A stretch of 64,000 bases of DNA, from contig DVOO01000011.1 in assembly GCA_018713515.1 (NCBI GenBank), forward strand, positions 124,001-188,000, given 5' to 3'. Both the position numbers and the translations under genes were made by a program. Below the pieces are notes generated by a model. The model saw only the letters and a program-made list of their open reading frames with translations. It was not told the DNA's origin and ran no database searches. This document shows, piece after piece, positions 1 to 7,559 of the stretch (the stretch's first letter is position 1; every line of letters begins with the position of its first letter). The stretch comes from Candidatus Scatomonas pullistercoris (GTDB lineage: Bacteria; Bacillota; Clostridia; Lachnospirales; Lachnospiraceae).

Positions 1-1
1 G

Positions 2-232
2 CGCATGATGGAGAAGTACAGCATACAGCCGGACAGTATTGAATTTGCGGAAGATCTGACGGTGACGCTTCACTATGGAGATGTGCAGGTGAGGCTTGGG
101 GCGGACACGGATCTGGAAGAAAAAATGACCAGGGTGGCCGCAATTCTGCCGGAACTGGAGGGAATGTCCGGGGTGCTGCATCTGGAGGACTTTACAGAGG
201 ATACCCCGAATATTGTGTTTGGCCAGGAGTAG
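2..232 (+). CDS. ftsQ: Cell division protein FtsQ/DivIB, C-terminal end (5' truncated by window edge)
   Basis: The frame is open to the left edge of the window, so this is the last 76 or so codons of a longer gene. The visible part reads like the end of the FtsQ/DivIB beta domain: a short stretch ending in VRLG, a helix with ILPELEG, and the terminal pattern GVLHLEDFTEDTPNIVF, which matches how many clostridial DivIB proteins end. DivIB is a bitopic septal protein that acts with DivIC and FtsL. Its position just upstream of ftsZ is the usual one for the division cluster. No ftsA lies between them. The ATG codons at 5 and 8 are internal methionines. The assignment rests on a short fragment and on context. 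Confidence 0.75.
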   Translation, partial: RMMEKYSIQPDSIEFAEDLTVTLHYGDVQVRLGADTDLEEKMTRVAAILPELEGMSGVLHLEDFTEDTPNIVFGQE

Positions 233-305
233 GGACACGGCGGATTTTTCTGTTTTACATCCCGGACAGGGAGCGGAAAAAATTGAGGAAAAATCGAAAA
301 AGAGG

Positions 306-334
306 TTGATAATTTTTTGGAATAATACTATTAT
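306..334 (+). promoter_or_regulatory. Sigma-A-type promoter for ftsZ
   Basis: TTGATA at 306-311 and TATTAT at 329-334 are separated by 17 bases, in an AT-rich stretch. This gives ftsZ its own promoter with a leader of about 150 nt before the TTG start. Confidence 0.6.
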
Positions 335-492
335 ATATCTATATGCTGCTCACCCTGTCGGTGCGCGCAGAAGAATCCAGAGACAATGAGGCAAGAGGAA
401 TACGGAAGGATATTTTCAGGAATACCTTCTGTCAGAGAATACTTTTCGAGGAGATTATAAATAGGCAGAGCTGCCGTAAAGGAGGAAGTACT

Positions 493-1671
493 TTGTTAGA
501 GATCATGACAAATGAAGCGGAATCTTCCGCAAAGATCATCGTAATCGGTGTTGGCGGAGCCGGAAATAATGCTGTCAACAGAATGGTGGAGGAATCCATC
601 GGCGGAGTGGAGTTCGTCGGTGTCAATACAGATAAACAGGCTTTGACGCTGTGCAAGGCCCCCACAGTTCTTCAGATCGGGGAGAAAGTGACGAAGGGAC
701 TGGGAGCCGGAGCAAAGCCGGAAGTAGGAGAGAAGGCAGCGGAAGAGAGCGTGGACGATCTGAAGCAGCTGATGGAAGGCGCGGACATGGTATTCGTCAC
801 CTGCGGCATGGGCGGCGGAACCGGAACGGGAGCTGCTCCCGTAGTGGCAGGACTGGCCAAGGAGATGGGGATCCTGACCGTCGGCGTTGTGACCAAGCCC
901 TTCCGTTTTGAGGCAAAGACCCGCATGAGCAACGCGCTCATGGGCATTGAGAAACTGAAACAGAATGTGGATACACTGATCGTGATCCCCAACGATAAGC
1001 TGCTGGAAATCGTGGACCGCAGGACCACCATGCCGGAGGCACTGCGCAAGGCCGATGAGGTGCTGCAGCAGGCCGTGCAGGGCATTACCGATCTGATCAA
1101 CCTGCCGGCACTGATCAATCTGGATTTCGCCGATGTGCAGACAGTTATGACCGACAAGGGAATCGCTCATATCGGTATCGGCGAAGCCAAGGGAGACGAC
1201 AAGGCGCTGGAGGCTGTACAGCAGGCTGTGGCCAGCCCGCTGCTGGAGACAACGATCCAGGGCGCTTCCCACGTAATCATCAATATTTCCGGAGACATCT
1301 CCCTGATGGATGCCAACGATGCGGCAAGCTACGTGCAGAATCTGGCCGGAGAGGAAGCCAATATCATCTTTGGTGCTATGTACGATGATTCGATTCCGGA
1401 TACGGCAAAGATTACTGTGATTGCCACCGGGCTGGATGACGCCACCGCCCGACAGGCCAGCGTGGCGGATGCCAAGAAGGCCGCGGAGGCTTCCAAGAAG
1501 GCGGCATTTAATAACGCGGGCTTTAAGATGCCCACTTTCCAGATGCCGCAGCAGCAGGTACAGCCCCAGCAGCAGGCACCTTCCTACACGATTCCGAAGT
1601 CCGGGCCTATTACCAGCAATGTGCCGAAGAAGGACATTCAGATTCCGGATTTCCTGAAGAACAGAAAATAA
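493..1671 (+). CDS. ftsZ: Cell division GTPase FtsZ
   Basis: FtsZ polymerises into the cytokinetic ring in a GTP-dependent way. The 392-residue product carries the nucleotide-binding GVGGAGNN (residues about 19-26), the tubulin signature GGGTGTG (about 107-113), and NLDFADV in the T7 loop region. A variable Q/P-rich linker ([12 protein letters not shown]) leads to the C-terminal peptide [12 protein letters not shown], the docking site for partners. The start is TTG at 493: AGGAGG at 480-485 lies 7 bases upstream, and the resulting N terminus (MLEI-TNEAES) is the usual one for this group. An ATG at 343 is in frame but would add 50 non-conserved residues and has no ribosome binding site. The ATG at 505 is too far from the ribosome binding site. 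Confidence 0.97.
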   Translation: MLEIMTNEAESSAKIIVIGVGGAGNNAVNRMVEESIGGVEFVGVNTDKQALTLCKAPTVLQIGEKVTKGLGAGAKPEVGEKAAEESVDDLKQLMEGADMVFVTCGMGGGTGTGAAPVVAGLAKEMGILTVGVVTKPFRFEAKTRMSNALMGIEKLKQNVDTLIVIPNDKLLEIVDRRTTMPEALRKADEVLQQAVQGITDLINLPALINLDFADVQTVMTDKGIAHIGIGEAKGDDKALEAVQQAVASPLLETTIQGASHVIINISGDISLMDANDAASYVQNLAGEEANIIFGAMYDDSIPDTAKITVIATGLDDATARQASVADAKKAAEASKKAAFNNAGFKMPTFQMPQQQVQPQQQAPSYTIPKSGPITSNVPKKDIQIPDFLKNRK

Positions 1672-1687
1672 GAGCTGAAACAGCAGA

Positions 1688-1726
1688 AACCGGCAGGCGC
1701 CTGAGACGTCTGCCGGTTCTTTTGCT
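1688..1726 (+). terminator. Intrinsic terminator after ftsZ
   Basis: AACCGGCAG (1688-1696) pairs with CTGCCGGTT (1710-1718) and is followed by CTTTTGCTT. It lies between the converging ftsZ and aroE and could also serve aroE weakly. Confidence 0.8.
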
Positions 1727-1743
1727 TGTGCAGGATGCAGGTT

Positions 1744-2616
1744 TCAGCGGAAGTATTTGTCCCTTATGGTGTCCACAGGCATATCCATCCCGGTCCAGAG
1801 CCGGAAGGCCTCCGCGCCCTGGTATAGCAGCATGTACATGCCGTTGAAGGTTTTGTGGCCGGATTCACGGGCCAGCCGAAGAAGCCGGGTTTCCCTGGGA
1901 TTATAGATGATGTCGGCCACCGTCAGAGAGGGGGGCAGCAGAGACATATCCTCGATCAGAGAATGCTCTGTATCCGGTGCCATGCCCACGGAGGTGGCGT
2001 TGATGAGGAGCAGAGAATCTTCCAGGGACTTTTTCAGGGCAGCCGTATCGGCCTGATCCCACAGTTCAGCCCGGCAGGCAGTGGTCCGGCAGATGGTGTC
2101 GGCAAGAGAGAGGGCGCGGGCGTGAAAGCGGCTGGAGGGCCGGGCAAAAATCCGGATGGAGGCGGCTCCGTCCAGGGCGGCCTGGGCGCAGATGGCGGTT
2201 GCCGCGCCCCCGGCACCCAGGACGGTGAGATTCTGTCCGGCTACGGACAGCCCCGCATCCTTCACGGAGCGGAGAAATCCCACCCCATCGGTATTGTGGC
2301 CGATGAGCCGGCCGTTTTCGTTTACCACCGTATTGACGGCGCCGATGAGCCTGGCCGCTGGGGACAGTTCATCCGCCAGCTCCGCCATCCTGGTTTTGTC
2401 AGGCATGGTGAGATTAAAGCCCCGGATGCCGCAGGCGGCAAGTCCGCGCACCGCGTCTTCCAGGCGCGCTTCCCCCACATCAAAGCAGAGATACACGTAA
2501 TCCAGTCCCAGAAGCCGGAAGGATTCGTTGTGCATCAGGGGTGATATACTGTGGGCCACGGGGCTGCCAAGCAGTCCTGTAAGTCCCGTGCGGCCGGTGA
2601 TTTTCCATTCATTCAT
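1744..2616 (-). CDS. aroE: Shikimate dehydrogenase
   Basis: AroE reduces 3-dehydroshikimate to shikimate with NADPH in the chorismate pathway. The 290-residue protein has the shikimate-binding SISPLMHN (about 23-30), the catalytic lysine in NLTMPDKT (K74), NTDGVGF with the catalytic aspartate (D110), and the Rossmann motif GAGGAA (about 135). NATSVGM and the C-terminal YQGAEAF are also typical. The ATG at 2616 fits the family N terminus (VTGLLGSPVAHS-like). The gene is divergent from a zinc-ribbon protein that is followed by aroD, so two shikimate enzymes flank one short intergenic region. Length is normal and nothing is disrupted. Confidence 0.95.
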   Translation of the reverse strand: MNEWKITGRTGLTGLLGSPVAHSISPLMHNESFRLLGLDYVYLCFDVGEARLEDAVRGLAACGIRGFNLTMPDKTRMAELADELSPAARLIGAVNTVVNENGRLIGHNTDGVGFLRSVKDAGLSVAGQNLTVLGAGGAATAICAQAALDGAASIRIFARPSSRFHARALSLADTICRTTACRAELWDQADTAALKKSLEDSLLLINATSVGMAPDTEHSLIEDMSLLPPSLTVADIIYNPRETRLLRLARESGHKTFNGMYMLLYQGAEAFRLWTGMDMPVDTIRDKYFR

Positions 2617-2651
2617 TTGTATTTCCTCCGTAAGTATCAGAATCTGTGCCC

Positions 2652-2660
2652 ATTATACCA
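2652..2660 (-). promoter_or_regulatory. Extended -10 promoter for aroE
   Basis: On the minus strand the sequence TGGTATAAT is a perfect TATAAT (2652-2657) with an upstream TGn extension. I see no good -35 element. It sits about 40 bases upstream of the aroE start. Confidence 0.5.
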
Positions 2661-2678
2661 AAAAACAGATAAAAAAGG

Positions 2679-2713
2679 AAACAGTGGTGCCGCCGCTGTT
2701 TTTTTGCTACAAT
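2679..2713 (+). promoter_or_regulatory. Terminator-like hairpin running into a -10 box upstream of the zinc-ribbon gene
   Basis: A 9-bp stem (2679-2687 with 2693-2701, one G-U pair) with a 5-base loop is followed by a T run, like an intrinsic terminator. TACAAT at 2708-2713, preceded by TG-like sequence, could be a -10 box for the zinc-ribbon gene starting at 2762. No convincing -35 is present, so the promoter reading is tentative. Confidence 0.35.
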
Positions 2714-2761
2714 GGTATCAGAATCAGAGGGGAGAGGCCGGATGGGCAAAGGAGGTGGCAT

Positions 2762-3664
2762 ATGCGCTGTGAACACTGTGGAAAGCCGCTGGAGAAAGGA
2801 GAAAAATTCTGTCCGGAATGTGGTCTGCCTGTGGATTTCCGGGAAGACTGGGGACAGGACTGGGTACTGAAGGAGGAGCCGCCAAAGGAAAGGGGCAGGA
2901 ACGGAAAAAACAGCAGGAAAACAGCGGCCGCCGTCATCGCGGCAGCGGCTCTGGCCCTGGTCCTGCTCCTGCAGAATCTTTCTGTGATCCCCCTGTTATT
3001 CAGCGGGGGACCCGGGGATGTGGGCTTCGGATCCCCGGAGGAGACGGCAGAAGCCTTTGCCCGGGAAATCGCCTCCAATGATCTGGAGGGGGCCCTGGAT
3101 CTGTTTGGCACTGAGCACATTCTTGCGAATTTTGATTCCGTCTCCTATCTTGAGCGTATGGGAAGCTGGTTTGCCGGTCAGACGGACGCCTATCCGTCTT
3201 CCGAGACAATTTTCGGGGACGCGAAGCGGGAGATACGCAGGGCGCTGGCTGCTCAGCAGATTCTTCTGATGTGCTTCAGCCTGAAGGCAGATGAGGAATA
3301 CATAGAATTCGGAGAAATGGCCGGGGGCGCGGAAGCCTTTGGGGAAGAGCTGGAAAAAGTCTGTGATCTGGATCAGCTGGACACCTTCCGCATCCTCCGG
3401 ATGGATCCCTACACGCCGCTGGAGTACTGGGGAGATAGGGGGGAGCAGGATCCTTATTCGGAGCTGGCCGCCATTTCCGGGGCGGATGACTGGGAGGAAT
3501 ATTTGGTCCTGTATGAATATGACGGCCAGACCTACCAGGGCGGCATGACGTTTCTGTGCTATGAAGACCGGTGGTATGTCCAGTATCTGTACAGGGAAAG
3601 AGCAACCCCATTTCTGCAGAAGATGAGCGAGAGTGAATACCTGGCCACCCCGGGGCTGGAATAG
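2762..3664 (+). CDS. Membrane-anchored zinc-ribbon protein of unknown function
   Basis: The 300-residue product starts with a zinc ribbon (CEHC at 3-6, CPEC at 17-20), then a charged linker, one hydrophobic segment at about residues 55-80, and an extracytoplasmic C-terminal part of about 210 residues. That part resembles the DUF4878/NTF2-like lumazine-binding folds only in general character (FAREIASNDLEGALDLF). The start at 2762 is set by AAAGGAGG a few bases upstream. The frame is open further 5', but that part overlaps aroE. aroD follows after 25 bases, so the two may share a transcript. I do not recognise a specific family and assign no function. Confidence 0.75.
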   Translation: MRCEHCGKPLEKGEKFCPECGLPVDFREDWGQDWVLKEEPPKERGRNGKNSRKTAAAVIAAAALALVLLLQNLSVIPLLFSGGPGDVGFGSPEETAEAFAREIASNDLEGALDLFGTEHILANFDSVSYLERMGSWFAGQTDAYPSSETIFGDAKREIRRALAAQQILLMCFSLKADEEYIEFGEMAGGAEAFGEELEKVCDLDQLDTFRILRMDPYTPLEYWGDRGEQDPYSELAAISGADDWEEYLVLYEYDGQTYQGGMTFLCYEDRWYVQYLYRERATPFLQKMSESEYLATPGLE

Positions 3665-3689
3665 AAGAGAAAAGATGGAGGCAGGAAGC

Positions 3690-4451
3690 ATGGAAAAACA
3701 TACAGTAACTGTAAAGGGCACTGTCATCGGGGCGGGAACGCCGAAAATCTGCATTCCCGTTGCGGGGAGGACAGAACAGGAGATTCTCTTCCAGGCCGGG
3801 GAGGCCGTATCCGCCGCCCCGGATCTGGTGGAATGGCGGGTAGATTTCTGGCCTGAGATTCTGAATCTGAAAGCTGCGGCGGGTATGCTTGGGAAGCTTT
3901 CCGGAATTCTGGGAGAGATTCCCCTCCTGTTCACCTTCCGGAGCAGAGGGGAAGGGGGGGAGAGGGAGATTTCCCCGGAAGACTATGAAGAGCTGAATCT
4001 CTGGGCCGCCGGCCGCCCGGAGATCGATCTGGTGGATGTGGAAGTGTTAAATCCGGCCTGGAAGGAAAGAAAAATTGCCGGCGCGGTCCGGGCGGCCGGA
4101 AAGCCTGTGGTGGGCAGCCGCCACTACTTTGACCGGACGCCGGAAGCGGCGGAGCTGTCGGAGATCTTTGCGGAGCTGGCATCTTCCGGGGCGGATATCC
4201 TGAAGCTGGCGGTGATGCCGGAGCGGCCCGAAGATGTGCTGCGGCTGATGGAATGCACGCTTCGGGAGCACAGGCGGAGAGAGCAGCCTCTGGTGACCAT
4301 GTCCATGGGGGCCTTGGGGGCGGTGTCCCGGGTCAGCGGAAGCCTGACCGGGTCGGCCGTTACCTTCGGAACGGCCGGCCATGCCTCGGCGCCGGGACAG
4401 CTGCCGGCTGCGGAACTGCGGGAGATGCTGGAGCTTCTGAAGGTATTTTAG
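3690..4451 (+). CDS. aroD: Type I 3-dehydroquinate dehydratase
   Basis: This enzyme dehydrates 3-dehydroquinate to 3-dehydroshikimate, the substrate of AroE encoded about 1 kb upstream on the other strand. The 253-residue protein has the type I features: EWRVD (about residue 48), VGSRHYFDRTP with the catalytic histidine (H145), and ILKLAVMP with the Schiff-base lysine (K172). SMGALGAVSRVSGS near the end forms the phosphate-loop-like region. Start 3690 is chosen because GGAGGCAGG lies directly upstream; 3675 is an alternative ATG in frame. The stop overlaps the end of the oppositely oriented anti-sigma gene by 4 bases. Confidence 0.95.
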   Translation: MEKHTVTVKGTVIGAGTPKICIPVAGRTEQEILFQAGEAVSAAPDLVEWRVDFWPEILNLKAAAGMLGKLSGILGEIPLLFTFRSRGEGGEREISPEDYEELNLWAAGRPEIDLVDVEVLNPAWKERKIAGAVRAAGKPVVGSRHYFDRTPEAAELSEIFAELASSGADILKLAVMPERPEDVLRLMECTLREHRRREQPLVTMSMGALGAVSRVSGSLTGSAVTFGTAGHASAPGQLPAAELREMLELLKVF

Positions 4452-5167
4452 CGGCTGCGGCCGTATCTGTATCCGCCTCCCCGCCCGTTTTCACTTCCGC
4501 CCAGCTCCGCGATCCAATCTCGGATTTCCCGCATGGTAAGAGACGAGACATCCCCGGGCGTGACGGAAGGATCCAGTTCCAAAAGCTCCAGGTAGGCCCT
4601 GTATTTTCCCAGAGAGAGTCCGGCCTCCCGGGCGGCCTGGGCTTCCGCCGCGTTTCCGGCCTGGCAGCGGATATTTTCTTCTTCTGCCGTATCCGATTCC
4701 ATTTCCTGGAAAATTTCATCGCTCTGTTCCGCGTCCGTACCGGAAACGGTCAGGATCAGAAGCTCGCCCTCCTCTAAAAATTCCCGGATTCTTTCGTCCT
4801 CCAGGATGGTTTCCACTGCCTGCCTGTAATTCTGATGCTTCACTTCCAGGGAATCGGCTAGAGACTGGCTGCTGCTTCCGTAGCCTGTGACGGAGATTAC
4901 CCGGTCAAAGCAGTTGATCTCCAGTTCCAGGGAAGACGCCCCGTCTATGCTGATGGCCGCGGAAACCGTGTAATAACTGTGAAAAAAGCCTGCCCCCAGA
5001 AGAAAAACGGCCAGAACCGTGCAGAGAAGAGCGACGCGCCGGAGGGGCGGCACCTTCTTCCGCGCTGGCTGCTGAAGGATTTTTTCTGCTAAAAACCGGG
5101 CGGTGCGCTGCTTTAATTCCGGCTCTGCCTGGATCTTATCAAATGCATTTCGGATTCTGTCACGCAT
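4448..5167 (-). CDS. RsgI-like membrane anti-sigma factor
   Basis: The 239-residue protein has a cytoplasmic N-terminal part of about 40 residues, one transmembrane segment (about 43-62), then an extracytoplasmic segment (SAAISIDGASSLELEINCF-RVIS) that matches the conserved middle region of RsgI-type anti-sigma factors, usually DINPSIELGINR-RVI. The N-terminal piece would bind a sigma factor. The cognate sigma gene should be just upstream, and what is there is only a region 4 remnant (5160-5370), so this anti-sigma may have lost its partner. The start at 5167 has GGGAGG 8 bases upstream and overlaps the sigma stop (ATGCGTGA), the usual translational coupling. GTG at 5176 is an alternative. 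Confidence 0.75.
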   Translation of the reverse strand: MRDRIRNAFDKIQAEPELKQRTARFLAEKILQQPARKKVPPLRRVALLCTVLAVFLLGAGFFHSYYTVSAAISIDGASSLELEINCFDRVISVTGYGSSSQSLADSLEVKHQNYRQAVETILEDERIREFLEEGELLILTVSGTDAEQSDEIFQEMESDTAEEENIRCQAGNAAEAQAAREAGLSLGKYRAYLELLELDPSVTPGDVSSLTMREIRDWIAELGGSENGRGGGYRYGRSR

Positions 5168-5370
5168 CTGTTTCACCTCCCAGTTTTTCTTTGAGAATCT
5201 TTTTTCCGCGGTTTAAAAGGGTGTAGATTGTGTTGGGGTTCTTGTTCAGGAGCTGTCCGATTTCCGGAGCTGTGTAGCCTTCATAATAGTGGAGATAGAT
5301 CACATCCCGGTACTTGGCCGGCAGCCCCAGCACTGCCCCCAAAACCGTTCTGCGTTCCGCCGCAGATTTC
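5160..5370 (-). pseudogene. ECF sigma factor remnant: region 4 only, region 2 missing
   Basis: The last 70 or so codons encode a clear sigma-70 region 4: a helix ending in LPAKYRDVIYLHYYEGY, then APEIGQLLNKNPNTIYTLLNRG, a helix-turn-helix that contacts the -35 element. A normal ECF sigma has about 90 further residues of region 2 for -10 recognition and core binding. Here the frame runs upstream to 5570, but that part is an out-of-frame reading of the secreted-protein gene at 5281-5631 and its only start is a GTG without a good ribosome binding site. The junction lies at the edge of a 34-bp repeat. I read this as a deletion that fused the 3' part of the sigma gene to the 5' part of the neighbouring gene. 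Confidence 0.75.
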
Positions 5371-5631
5371 TCTGCGGTCACAGGTTCCGTCTCCGTCCGC
5401 ATCGTAGACGCAGACCGTGGAGGAATCTGCTCTGCGGTCACAGGTTCCGTCTCCGTCCGCATCACAGGCACAGACGGCCGGAGAAGCTTCTGTGCGGGCG
5501 ACACAGCTCCCGTCACGGGCCTGTATGCCGGCCGTTTCTTTCTGACCGGAAAAGTCAGCTGCGGATACACACAGGAGCCCCAGCAGGGATACTGCCCCTG
5601 CAGAAATAATACCGGTAAATACTTTTTTCAT
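5281..5631 (-). CDS. Small secreted protein with DxDxDGxxD repeats, 3' end replaced
   Basis: The start at 5631 has AGGAGG at good spacing. The N terminus is a signal peptide (MKKVFTGI, then a hydrophobic core ending in VSA). The mature part contains two 20-residue units with CDADGDGTCDRR and YDADGDGTCDRR. Each holds a DxDxDGxxD loop, the pattern of calcium-binding EF-hand or dockerin loops, plus cysteines. Secreted proteins with YVDADGDG-type repeats are, to my knowledge, common in this bacterial family. After the second unit the frame runs through sigma factor DNA in the wrong phase and stops at 5281, so the last 25 or so residues are not native. The original protein was probably longer. Confidence 0.6.
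   Translation of the reverse strand: MKKVFTGIISAGAVSLLGLLCVSAADFSGQKETAGIQARDGSCVARTEASPAVCACDADGDGTCDRRADSSTVCVYDADGDGTCDRREICGGTQNGFGGSAGAAGQVPGCDLSPLL
5370..5463. repeat. 34-bp direct repeat, two copies, 60-bp period
   Basis: CTCTGCGGTCACAGG... occurs identically at 5370-5403 and 5430-5463. The period of 60 bp equals one 20-residue protein unit. The lower copy abuts the sigma remnant, which suggests recombination at this repeat made the deletion. Confidence 0.85.
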
Positions 5632-5717
5632 TTTTTGTCCTCCTCTCTTTCGATGGTTTCATCTGTAATACGAGGAAGGAGAGGAAATCCATTCAGTTTT
5701 TAAAAAAATAATTCTAT

Positions 5718-5726
5718 TTTATTATA
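5718..5726 (-). promoter_or_regulatory. Extended -10 promoter for the secreted-protein gene
   Basis: On the minus strand TGCTATAAT gives TATAAT with a TGn extension, about 90 bases upstream of the start at 5631. No clear -35 is visible. Confidence 0.45.
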
Positions 5727-5758
5727 GCACAGGTCACGCGGAAACTTCTGTCCCACCC

Positions 5759-5824
5759 TGTCGAAACTCTCTTTTTTTCGACAGCCGGGTTTTGACAAAA
5801 TAAATACCCTCTGTAACCTATAAT
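5759..5824 (+). promoter_or_regulatory. Spo0A-activated promoter of spoIIGA-sigE
   Basis: TGTCGAA (5759-5765) and TTCGACA (5777-5783) are both exact cores of the Spo0A box, in inverted orientation. They are followed by TTGACA (5792-5797) and TATAAT (5819-5824). The spacer is 21 bases, too long for an ordinary sigma-A promoter. The B. subtilis spoIIG promoter has the same peculiarity (about 22 bases) and needs Spo0A~P bound next to the -35 to be used. The leader is about 45 nt. Confidence 0.8.
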
Positions 5825-5872
5825 GAAACTTGCTTATTCCAGTAAGTGTTCACAGGATACAGGGGGTATTCC

Positions 5873-6730
5873 ATGTACTATGTACTGTACATTGATGTAT
5901 TCTTTGTGGAAAATCTGGTGATGGATTATTTCCTTCTCCGCACGGCGGTGCGGCTGATGAGATGTTCTGCCACACATCTCCGCTGCCTTGCCGCCGCGGC
6001 CGCCGGGTCCGCGCTGACCTGTCTTGCGGTCATTTTCATAAGAAAATATCTCCTTTTGAATACGATACTGGTTTCTGTGGCTGTCACTGCACTTATGGTA
6101 AGATTTGGCTGCAAAATCAAGGATAAAAAAAGATTTCTGCAGGGCTTTCTCTGTCTGTACCTGGCAGCCTTCCTGATTGGCGCCCTGTACCGTTTTTTGA
6201 TCCGCTTCGCGGGGGAGGCGGGGGCCCGCGGTTCTCTCCTGTGGGGCGCGGGCACCTACGCCGCCGTGACCCTGCTGCTCCGGATCTTTGGAATCCTTAG
6301 GAACCGGGCGGGAAAATACTGGAAGGTGGTGCTGTGCAGCGGAGAATCCCGCAAAGAGGTAAAAGGACTGTATGATACAGGAAACGGGCTGTGGGACGCC
6401 ACTTACCGCAGGCCGGTTTCCGTAATACGCTATTCTCTGATAAAAGATTTATTTTCTCAGGAGATACAGACGGAACTGTACGCCTTCTGCAGCTGGGAGG
6501 AGATGAAGCGGCCGGAGCTTCTGGCTCCGCTGCATCCGCATTTCGTCTCCTTCCGCGGCGTAGGGGAGGCGGGGGGAATGCTTCCCGCTCTGGTTCTGGA
6601 CTCTCTCTATCTGGAAAATGGAAATACCAGCAGGGTGATCTCCCATCCGGTGATCGCCATCGACAGAGAGCATGGTTCTTCTCCCCGGAGCTATCAGATG
6701 ATTTTGAATCCAAATCTGATAAACAGTTAG
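5873..6730 (+). CDS. spoIIGA: Sigma-E processing aspartic peptidase SpoIIGA
   Basis: SpoIIGA sits in the septal membrane of the mother cell and cleaves the pro-sequence from pro-sigma-E after signalling by SpoIIR. The 285-residue protein begins MYYVLYIDVFFVENLVMDYF, typical of the family, and has about five hydrophobic segments in the first 145 residues. The C-terminal half carries the aspartic protease motif GLYDTGNGL with catalytic D168. The start at 5873 follows AGGGGGT; an in-frame ATG at 5846 lacks a binding site. sigE follows 12 bases later, the conserved operon order. Confidence 0.93.
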   Translation: MYYVLYIDVFFVENLVMDYFLLRTAVRLMRCSATHLRCLAAAAAGSALTCLAVIFIRKYLLLNTILVSVAVTALMVRFGCKIKDKKRFLQGFLCLYLAAFLIGALYRFLIRFAGEAGARGSLLWGAGTYAAVTLLLRIFGILRNRAGKYWKVVLCSGESRKEVKGLYDTGNGLWDATYRRPVSVIRYSLIKDLFSQEIQTELYAFCSWEEMKRPELLAPLHPHFVSFRGVGEAGGMLPALVLDSLYLENGNTSRVISHPVIAIDREHGSSPRSYQMILNPNLINS

Positions 6731-6742
6731 GAGGAATGCATC

Positions 6743-7483
6743 ATGATCATGCACGCCGCACTGCCGGACCACTTTCGGCTGCGTATGTTACCAAGGTTTT
6801 CTCCAGCTTTTCTCGGAAAGTCCGGAGAGCTGTACTACATCGGCGGGACGGATGTCCTGCCGTCGCCCTTAAGCCCTGAGGCGGAGGCGGAAGCCGTTGC
6901 TGCCCTGCAGGCTTCTGATAATCAGGAGGCGAGGGCCTGTCTCATCGAACATAATCTGAGGCTTGTGGTCTATATTGCCCAGAAATTTGACAACACCGGG
7001 GTGGGAGTGGAGGATCTGATCTCCATTGGAACCATCGGTCTGATCAAAGCCATCAATACCTTTAACCCGGAGAAGAAAATCAAGCTGGCCACGTATGCGT
7101 CCCGCTGCATCGAAAATGAAATCCTTATGTATCTGAGGAGAAACAGCAAGACGCGCATGGAGGTTTCCATTGATGAACCGCTGAATGTGGACTGGGATGG
7201 GAATGAACTGCTTCTGTCGGATATTCTGGGCACAGATGAGGATGTGATCTACCGGGGGCTGGAGGATGAGGTGGAGAAAAATCTCCTCGGCAAGGCCATT
7301 CGAAAGCTGTCGGAACGGGAGCAGACCATTGTGAAGCTGCGCTTCGGCATCAATATGCCGGAGGGCCGCGAAAAAACGCAGAAGGAAGTGGCAGATCTGC
7401 TGGGAATTTCCCAGTCCTACATTTCCAGACTGGAAAAACGGATTATGAAGCGGCTGAAAAAAGAAATCGTCCGCTATGAATAA
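6743..7483 (+). CDS. sigE: Sporulation sigma factor SigE (pro-form)
   Basis: SigE directs early mother-cell transcription during sporulation. The 246-residue protein has an N-terminal pro-sequence of about 30 residues that ends before YYIGG (31-35), the region where SpoIIGA cuts in B. subtilis. Region 2 ([47 protein letters not shown]) is nearly invariant, and region 4 has [27 protein letters not shown] at 6729-6734 sets the ATG at 6743. The gene is co-transcribed with spoIIGA from the Spo0A-type promoter and faces sigG across a shared terminator. Confidence 0.97.
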   Translation: MIMHAALPDHFRLRMLPRFSPAFLGKSGELYYIGGTDVLPSPLSPEAEAEAVAALQASDNQEARACLIEHNLRLVVYIAQKFDNTGVGVEDLISIGTIGLIKAINTFNPEKKIKLATYASRCIENEILMYLRRNSKTRMEVSIDEPLNVDWDGNELLLSDILGTDEDVIYRGLEDEVEKNLLGKAIRKLSEREQTIVKLRFGINMPEGREKTQKEVADLLGISQSYISRLEKRIMKRLKKEIVRYE

Positions 7484-7500
7484 GAAACTATAAATAAGAA

Positions 7501-7544
7501 ATAAAAAAAGTGCCGCCGGGAGCTTTTGGATTCCGGCGGCACTT
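7501..7544 (-). terminator. Terminator between converging sigE and sigG
   Basis: AAGTGCCGCCGG (7508-7519) pairs perfectly with CCGGCGGCACTT (7533-7544). On the minus strand the stem is followed by a run of seven T, so it terminates sigG; for sigE it lacks a T tract but may still work. Confidence 0.88.
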
Positions 7545-7559
7545 CTGCAGGGAGACAGA

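Noticed and set aside
5370-5463. Possible CRISPR array from two 34-bp repeats
   Set aside because: Only two copies, the spacer is part of a coding repeat with the same frame and length of a protein unit, and there are no cas genes.
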